Assembly: GCA_031213475.1 (NCBI GenBank)
Contig: JARUPZ010000035.1
Span: forward strand, 3,090,953-3,154,952
Length of the DNA: 64,000 bases
From: Nereocystis luetkeana
Taxonomy: Eukaryota; Sar; Phaeophyceae; Laminariales; Laminariaceae
Direction of reading: 5' to 3'
Shown piece after piece: positions 62,501-64,000 of the stretch. Within the stretch, counting starts at the first letter, position 1, and each line of letters opens with the position of its first letter. The notes under the pieces are model-generated. The model was not told the origin of the DNA. It did not search any database and saw only the letters and a list, made by a program, of their open reading frames with translations. The translations under genes were made by a program, and so were the position numbers.

Positions 62501-63657
62501 TCTCCTTCGGGTACCCTTGGGTTGGTGGCTGTAGCTGGCGGCCAACGCCGACCTTTTCGTCAACGACGCGTTCGGAACGGCGCACCGCGCTCACGGGTCT
62601 ACCGAGGGAGTGACCAAGTGAGACCAGCACACACTCGCACACACCGCCGTGCGTGGATGCATGGAAGCAGCAGGGGGTACACTCGTAGTACGTAGATGGG
62701 TAGAGGGGTGTTGAAACGTGTTAGATGCTGGCTGTAGGTAGATGAAGGGATGTGTGGGTGGGTGGGTGGGTGGATGGATGGATGGATCGGTGGGTGGGTG
62801 GGTGGATTTTGTTCTTTCCCGATGACGTTGAGTTTATTTTCCGTTTTTTTCTCTCTCTCCCTCCTGTTAGTCGTAACTCAGGTGCGGCGCCACAGATCAG
62901 GCTCTTCTCCTCCCCCCCACTCGCGTTTGTATCTGGTCGGTGAAAACCCGATGTGCTTTGCCCCGGTGTTGTCGTAGGGATGCGTGGGTCTATGGTCATA
63001 CGACTACAGCCATGCAGGATATCGAGTACACCCTCCTTCGCCTCCCCCCCCCCCCCCCCCACACGCCACGGCCCGTGCTTTCCATTTTTATACCACGATA
63101 ATTTTTTATCTCTTTCTTCCATGGGATGGATGGTGGATGGATGAAGGTAGACAAGACAGATAGTCAGACAGAGAGTGACAGAACAGTGCCCTGGAGGTTG
63201 GTTGCATTGCGCGGTATAAACGGTAACACCCCGAGGGGCAGAGTGGGAGCGAGCAGAGGTGAAGCTTGACCCAAACAACTGGATGACCGTGGACAACAAT
63301 TATTGTACAGTGGGAGATTACGGTACTTACGTACTACATTCCAGCGGTTTTCCCTGAAGGCGTTAATCGAGGCCGTCCCCCCTCTCGCCTCCCTCCCCTC
63401 ACCTCCCCTCTCCTCCCCTTATCTCCCCTCTCCTCCCCTCCCTCCTACCCTCCCCTCTCCTACCCTCCCTCCTTCCCTCCCCTTCCCTCCCCTCCCCTCG
63501 CCCCGCCTCGCCTCGCCTCGCCTCACCTCCCCTCACCCTCCCTCCCCTCCCCCCCCCCTCTCTCTCCTCCGGCACCGCCGCTGCCTTGATTTTCGGTAGG
63601 TATCTTTCCCCGGCAGTGGGTGGCTTCTTGCTTCAGAAGGAGCTCGACTACCTGCAG
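50524..63657 (+). CDS. PGK: Plastid phosphoglycerate kinase, 3' partial
   Basis: Catalyses ATP + 3-phosphoglycerate to ADP + 1,3-bisphosphoglycerate in the chloroplast (Calvin cycle direction). Nine exons give 272 codons: 50,524-50,583; 52,462-52,637; 54,331-54,414; 57,353-57,467; 59,421-59,555; 59,896-59,950; 60,959-61,008; 62,535-62,617; 63,600-63,657. Intron phases (0, 2, 2, 0, 0, 1, 0, 2) all agree. Residues 1-20 are a signal peptide, followed by [13 protein letters not shown] and a Ser/Ala/Arg/Lys-rich transit peptide. The PGK core starts near residue 92 ([19 protein letters not shown]). Visible family motifs: [73 protein letters not shown] and KELDYL. These make up most of the N-terminal, 3-phosphoglycerate-binding domain. 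The hinge and nucleotide-binding domain (about 230 residues) lie beyond the window. The first in-frame ATG of a tandem pair was taken as start. Plastid location is inferred from the presequence. Confidence 0.93.
51868..52008. mobile_element. GACCCG-repeat hAT fragment in PGK intron 1
   Basis: GGGTCATGACCCGACCCGCG, then GGGTCGGGTCGGGTCGGGTC and GACCCGACCCGTAAATAGG. Subterminal repeats of the 43,197 element without its TIRs. Confidence 0.65.
52310..52413. mobile_element. TA-type MITE beside PGK exon 2
   Basis: TTACGGGGGACCATAGTTAA ... CTATGGTCCCCCGTA. TA precedes the left end; the right border has lost the last base of the TIR. Arms are otherwise nearly perfect. Confidence 0.85.
52462..52637 (+). 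CDS. PGK: PGK exon 2: transit peptide
   Basis: Acceptor TTCTAAAACAG|GCG, phase 0. Encodes [38 protein letters not shown], then [19 protein letters not shown]. The first part has the Ser/Ala-rich, positively charged composition of plastid transit peptides. The acidic second part is not typical of PGK and may be mature N-terminal extension. Donor CTCGA|GTGAGT, phase 2. Confidence 0.75.
52682..52965. mobile_element. GATCTA-rich MITE in PGK intron 2
   Basis: Starts 44 nt after the exon 2 donor: CACATCAGACAGATCATGAT ... GTTGTGAGAGGTTGTGCAGG ... CACCCGGCAACATGAGCTTC ... GATGATCTGCCCGAG. Confidence 0.75.
53513..53614. mobile_element. TTAA-type MITE in PGK intron 2
   Basis: CTAAACGCTTTTAGGACTGC ... 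GGGACTGCAATTGTAGCAAA then AGGGTTAA. The left TTAA has mutated. Confidence 0.8.
54331..54414 (+). CDS. PGK: PGK exon 3: start of the kinase core
   Basis: Acceptor CTCCCATAG|C completes GAC Asp. Encodes [12 protein letters not shown] and then [15 protein letters not shown], the conserved N-terminus of PGK. Donor AAGAG|GTGGGT, phase 2. Confidence 0.9.
54412..54606. repeat. 97-bp tandem duplication across the exon 3 donor
   Basis: The segment starting AGGTGGGTTTTCCGCAGAGG at 54,413 recurs from 54,510 (AGGTGGGTTTCCCACAGAGG). The similarity continues through GCGTTACTGCCGTGAGA and GACCGCCCCCCTAC. The 5' splice site GTGGGT is therefore present twice, 97 bp apart. Confidence 0.85.
54976..55077. mobile_element. 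TTAA-type MITE in PGK intron 3
   Basis: TTAGCCCTTTCGCAGTAGCA ... GGGACTGCAGTACTAAAAGG then GTTGG. A 6-bp insertion lies in the left arm; the borders are mutated. Confidence 0.78.
55085..55230. mobile_element. Half of a GATCTA-rich MITE in PGK intron 3
   Basis: Reverse-oriented fragment: GCCGGGGTGGGAGCCGTATA, GTTTTCCCGGGTTGGGTCTG, CCCTGCACAGCTTGTCATGA, then GATCTAGATGATCTGCACG. Confidence 0.6.
55238..55310 (+). pseudogene. tRNA-like sequence (tRNA pseudogene or SINE head)
   Basis: GGGCTCAGGTG resembles the internal A box and GGTTCGATCCT the B box of a tRNA gene, about 30 nt apart, with GCTGGCAAGGAGG between. The T stem does not pair (CGTGG against CTCAG), so it is not a functional tRNA. It may be a decayed tRNA or a tRNA-derived SINE. 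Confidence 0.35.
55485..55589. mobile_element. TA-type MITE in PGK intron 3
   Basis: TTACGGGGGGCCTAGAGTAA ... CTATGGCCCCCCGTGA, with TA on both sides (55,483-55,484 and 55,590-55,591). The interior matches the family. Confidence 0.85.
55807..55900. mobile_element. TTAA-type MITE in PGK intron 3
   Basis: CAAACCTTTAAGGACAGCAG ... GGGGCTGCAGTCCTACAAGG. Palindromic arms are clear; the TTAA borders are lost. Confidence 0.72.
56116..56377. mobile_element. GATCTA-rich MITE with 8-bp flanking repeat
   Basis: CAACACCTCGGACAGAGCAT ... GATGATCTGTCGGATTTG. It is flanked by the 8-bp direct repeat TGAAATAG (56,108-56,115 and 56,378-56,385). If this is the target duplication the family is hAT-like. Confidence 0.72.
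57219..57320 (+). repeat. Poly-C-tailed repeat upstream of PGK exon 4
   Basis: After a C run at 57,206-57,218: GGTCATACGACTACAGCCAT, ATCGAGTACATAG, and a second CTATCGAGTACA followed by CCCCCC. The pyrimidine-rich end leads to the exon 4 acceptor at 57,352. Confidence 0.72.
57353..57467 (+). CDS. PGK: PGK exon 4
   Basis: Acceptor CTGTTTTTAG|G completes AGG Arg. Encodes [20 protein letters not shown] and [25 protein letters not shown] contains the conserved Asp and Asn that contact 3-phosphoglycerate in PGKs. Donor GCCAAG|GTCAGG, phase 0. Confidence 0.95.
57448..57565. repeat. ~69-bp tandem duplication across the exon 4 donor
   Basis: TCGCCGACAAGGGGGCCAAG and GTCAGGCCTCTACCGACGGA (57,448-57,490) recur at 57,517 as TCGCCGACAAGGGGGCCAAA and GCCAGGCCTACCGACGGA. 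The second copy repeats the last exon codons (ADKGAK) but has lost the donor GT. Confidence 0.88.
57926..58099. mobile_element. TA-type MITE inserted in a GATA microsatellite
   Basis: TTACGGGGGACCATAGTTAA ... CTATGGTCCCCCGTAA, flanked by GATAGATAGATA on the left and TAGATAGATAG on the right, so TA was duplicated. The interior is longer than usual because about 70 bp (TAATAGGACCTATGGTG ... ATATTTGGTCCTAT) is tandemly duplicated. Confidence 0.92.
58100..58345. repeat. GATA microsatellite region
   Basis: GATAGATAGATA runs at 58,100-58,150 and shorter ones up to about 58,345, with imperfect flanks. The ORF reading as Tyr/Leu/Ser/Ile repeats on the minus strand is an artefact. Confidence 0.8.
59022..59117. 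mobile_element. TTAA-type MITE in PGK intron 4
   Basis: TTGACCCTTTTAGGACTGCA ... GGGGCTGCGGTCCTTGAAGG then GTTAA. A half copy (AATTCCAAGTGTTTTTGTTG) lies just upstream at 58,968-59,018. Confidence 0.82.
59162..59266. mobile_element. TA-type MITE in PGK intron 4
   Basis: TTACGGGGGGCCATAGTTAA ... CTATGGTCCCCCGTAA with TA on both sides. It is the least diverged 105-bp copy and gives the family consensus. Confidence 0.92.
59421..59555 (+). CDS. PGK: PGK exon 5
   Basis: Acceptor CTGTCGACAG|GTG. Encodes [40 protein letters not shown] and CIGPE. HLGRP is the PGK substrate-binding motif. Donor CCCGAG|GTACAA, phase 0. Confidence 0.95.
59896..59950 (+). CDS. PGK: PGK exon 6
   Basis: Acceptor GCTGAAAAAG|GTG. 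Encodes [18 protein letters not shown]. The join with exon 5 gives [16 protein letters not shown], equal in length to GPEV...KNGDV in plastid PGKs, which supports this unusual purine-rich acceptor. Donor AACG|GTGAGA, phase 1. Confidence 0.88.
59975..60215. repeat. Tandem repeat TAATAGATCTATCTATC
   Basis: About thirteen units of ~17 bp with gradual changes (TAATAGATCTATCTATC to TAATAGATATATCTATA), right after PGK exon 6. Confidence 0.9.
60296..60412 (+). mobile_element. LINE 3' end fragment
   Basis: CTCTATTGCGAGTAGGAACG, GTGCTCCGTCTCAAAAGGGA, TGCGTGGTCAATGGTCAAAT, then ATCAACAAATGAAGACG and a C-rich tail. Matches the LINE tail at 17.5 kb. Confidence 0.72.
60447..60645. mobile_element. Two diverged TTAA-type MITEs in tandem
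   Basis: First: CTAAAACTGCACCCAGATTT ... GGGCCTGCAGCCCTAAAAGG (60,447-60,530). Second: ATCCCTTTATGACCGGCCTA ... GTTGTAAAAAGGTTAAG (60,540-60,645). Both have decayed borders. Confidence 0.6.
60916..60948. repeat. (GTCG)n microsatellite before PGK exon 7
   Basis: GTCGGTCGGTCGGTCGGTCG and GTCGATCGGTC, ending about 10 nt before the exon 7 acceptor. Confidence 0.85.
60959..61008 (+). CDS. PGK: PGK exon 7
   Basis: Acceptor TCGCCAAG|TC completes GTC Val. Encodes (V)[16 protein letters not shown], joining exon 6 as LLLENVRFYKEE, a strongly conserved PGK segment. Donor CAAAAG|GTAGGC, phase 0. The acceptor has no clear pyrimidine tract; the GTCG repeat lies in its place. Confidence 0.93.
61737..61837. 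mobile_element. Diverged TTAA-type MITE in PGK intron 7
   Basis: TTAACCCAGTTAGTACTGCA ... GGGAGTGCAGTCCTAAAAGA then TGTTA. The centre contains a TACCTGGTA motif. Confidence 0.6.
61936..62125 (+). repeat. Two poly-C-tailed repeat ends in tandem
   Basis: (CCCCCT)n at 61,938-61,982, then ATGGCCATAAGACTACGACC, ATGACATGAGCA and a C run. A second TTACGACTATGGCCATGCAT, GGCATGAGTGC and C run follow at 62,085-62,123. Confidence 0.75.
62131..62361 (+). mobile_element. LINE 3' end fragment in PGK intron 7
   Basis: Encodes the end of the LINE ORF (CTATCCTAGGAGATAGACGG, then TGGCCACAGTACGGTGAAAC) and continues through CAACGTAATGAGCGCCCAGC, GTCTCGCAGGGGATGCGTGG and CAAACGAGTACG to a C run. 5'-truncated. 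Confidence 0.8.
62375..62490 (+). repeat. Poly-C-tailed repeat upstream of PGK exon 8
   Basis: GTGAAAACCCGACGTGCTCC, GTAGGGATACGAGGGTCTAT, CATACGACTACAGCCATGCA, GATAATGACTACACCCTC and a C run. It ends about 45 nt before the exon 8 acceptor. Confidence 0.82.
62535..62617 (+). CDS. PGK: PGK exon 8
   Basis: Acceptor GGCTGTAG|CTG. Encodes [20 protein letters not shown] and GSTEGVTK (last codon split). [11 protein letters not shown] is diagnostic of PGK. Donor ACCAA|GTGAGA, phase 2. Confidence 0.95.
62752..62808. repeat. GTGGGTGGATGG microsatellite
   Basis: Runs of GGTG and GGAT tetranucleotides in PGK intron 8. Confidence 0.85.
62845..63062 (+). repeat. Full-length poly-C-tailed repeat
   Basis: Both modules are contiguous here: CTCTCTCCCTCCTGTTAGTC, GTAACTCAGGTGCGGCGCCA, CAGGCTCTTCTCCTCC, then GGTGAAAACCCGATGTGCTT, GTAGGGATGCGTGGGTCTAT, CATACGACTACAGCCATGCA, GATATCGAGTACACCCTC and a C run to 63,060. 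This copy shows that the two modules found separately elsewhere belong to one element. Confidence 0.82.
63375..63590 (+). repeat. CCCTCC pyrimidine tract before PGK exon 9
   Basis: About 200 nt almost purely C and T, in imperfect CTCCCCTCCC and CCTCGCCTCG units. It ends about 20 nt before the exon 9 acceptor. Confidence 0.9.
63600..63657 (+). CDS. PGK: PGK exon 9, last exon in the window
   Basis: Acceptor TTTCGGTAG|G completes AAG Lys. Encodes [19 protein letters not shown], the end of the N-terminal domain. After CTGCAG the next bases are GCAAGC, so the donor appears to be of the GC class (CAG|GCAAGC). Reading on past it gives sequence unlike PGK. The next exon is not in the window; CTGACAG|GTCTCG at 63,977 encodes VSSIEELS, which does not fit the next PGK segment. 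Confidence 0.88.
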
Positions 63658-64000
63658 GCAAGCAAGCGCATCGCAAAGCTTTATACTCTCGCACCCTTCT
63701 CTCAGAAACCCAAAATGGCGAGATGCCGTCGAGGCACACAACAGTCACACATAAGAGGAGGCTTTCCACCGACTTGTATGCGTTTGTTAGTCGTGAGAGG
63801 GGAGGGGTGGGGGTGTACTCGATATAAAAAAAAGGAGCTCTTGTTGACCAAACTGAAAATGCCGAATTAAATGCGATGGGCGGTGTGGCGGTGGTGTGTG
63901 TGATGTGTGGTGTGTATCGTTTGCGTGATGGGGGCGGGGGTCGCAGGTTTGAGCCCCGGATATTTTTCGCTGACAGGTCTCGTCAATTGAGGAGCTATCC
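63658..64000 (+). other. Start of PGK intron 9
   Basis: Contains no recognised exon or repeat. GGTTTGAGCCCCGG near 63,943 looks like a tRNA B box, but no partner A box was seen. Confidence 0.5.

Noticed and set aside
63977-64000. Possible PGK exon 10 after CTGACAG
   Set aside because: It would encode VSSIEELS, which does not match the expected PGK sequence after KELDYL; the window ends before it can be judged.
1-64000. CRISPR arrays, bacterial operons, ribosome binding sites, rRNA genes
   Set aside because: The window is spliced eukaryotic nuclear DNA; the tandem arrays present lack the regular repeat-spacer pattern of CRISPR, and no rRNA sequence was recognised.

Overview
The window looks like nuclear DNA of a photosynthetic stramenopile (ochrophyte), most likely a brown alga. 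The main evidence is a spliced phosphoglycerate kinase (PGK) gene. Its N-terminus is a hydrophobic signal peptide ending in an Ala-Asp-Ala-Phe-Val-Ala-Pro motif, the ASAFAP-type signal of plastid import through a secondary red plastid. Long introns (0.3 to 2.9 kb), moderate GC content and heavy loading with small transposons fit a brown-algal genome. The exact organism is an inference; the ochrophyte assignment is firmer.

Layout. From 1 to about 29.9 kb I recognise no intact gene. This part is a patchwork of a degenerate LINE reverse transcriptase (1.45-3.4 kb), a 146-bp tandem satellite (4.6-5.2 kb), many palindromic MITEs, a complete non-autonomous hAT element (22,170-23,438) and unique sequence with only chance ORFs. 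From 29.9 to 46.7 kb a plus-strand gene of at least seven exons encodes a low-complexity protein of at least 1,300 residues: an Arg/Ser domain, Gly-rich and poly-Ala stretches, a Gln/Met-rich stretch and a C-terminal coiled coil. All six internal introns keep the reading phase. Its introns hold a GTGTAACGCTCGT minisatellite with a TA-flanked transposon in it, a (CTG)n tract and a second hAT element (43,197-44,055). From 46.7 to 50.5 kb is intergenic and holds an exact 139-bp tandem duplication. From 50.5 kb to the window end lies plastid PGK: nine exons covering the presequence and most of the N-terminal domain. The rest of the gene lies beyond 64,000.

Mobile DNA. Several families can be assigned by target-site signatures visible here. 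(1) A ~96-bp palindromic family CCCTTTTAGAACTGCAGTCC... inserts at TTAA (piggyBac-like); two insertions can be compared with related unoccupied sequence elsewhere in the window. (2) A ~105-bp family TTACGGGGGACCATAG... inserts at TA, once inside a GATA microsatellite. (3) Two hAT-type elements have perfect 8-bp target duplications. (4) A 702-bp element lies in the minisatellite with a TA duplication. (5) A ~265-bp family is rich in GATCTA. (6) Plus-strand repeats end in poly-C, and several lie just upstream of 3' splice sites of both genes.

The two genes are neighbours in the same orientation. I see no functional link between them: one is a chloroplast Calvin-cycle/glycolytic enzyme, the other a probably disordered, SR-like protein of unknown role.
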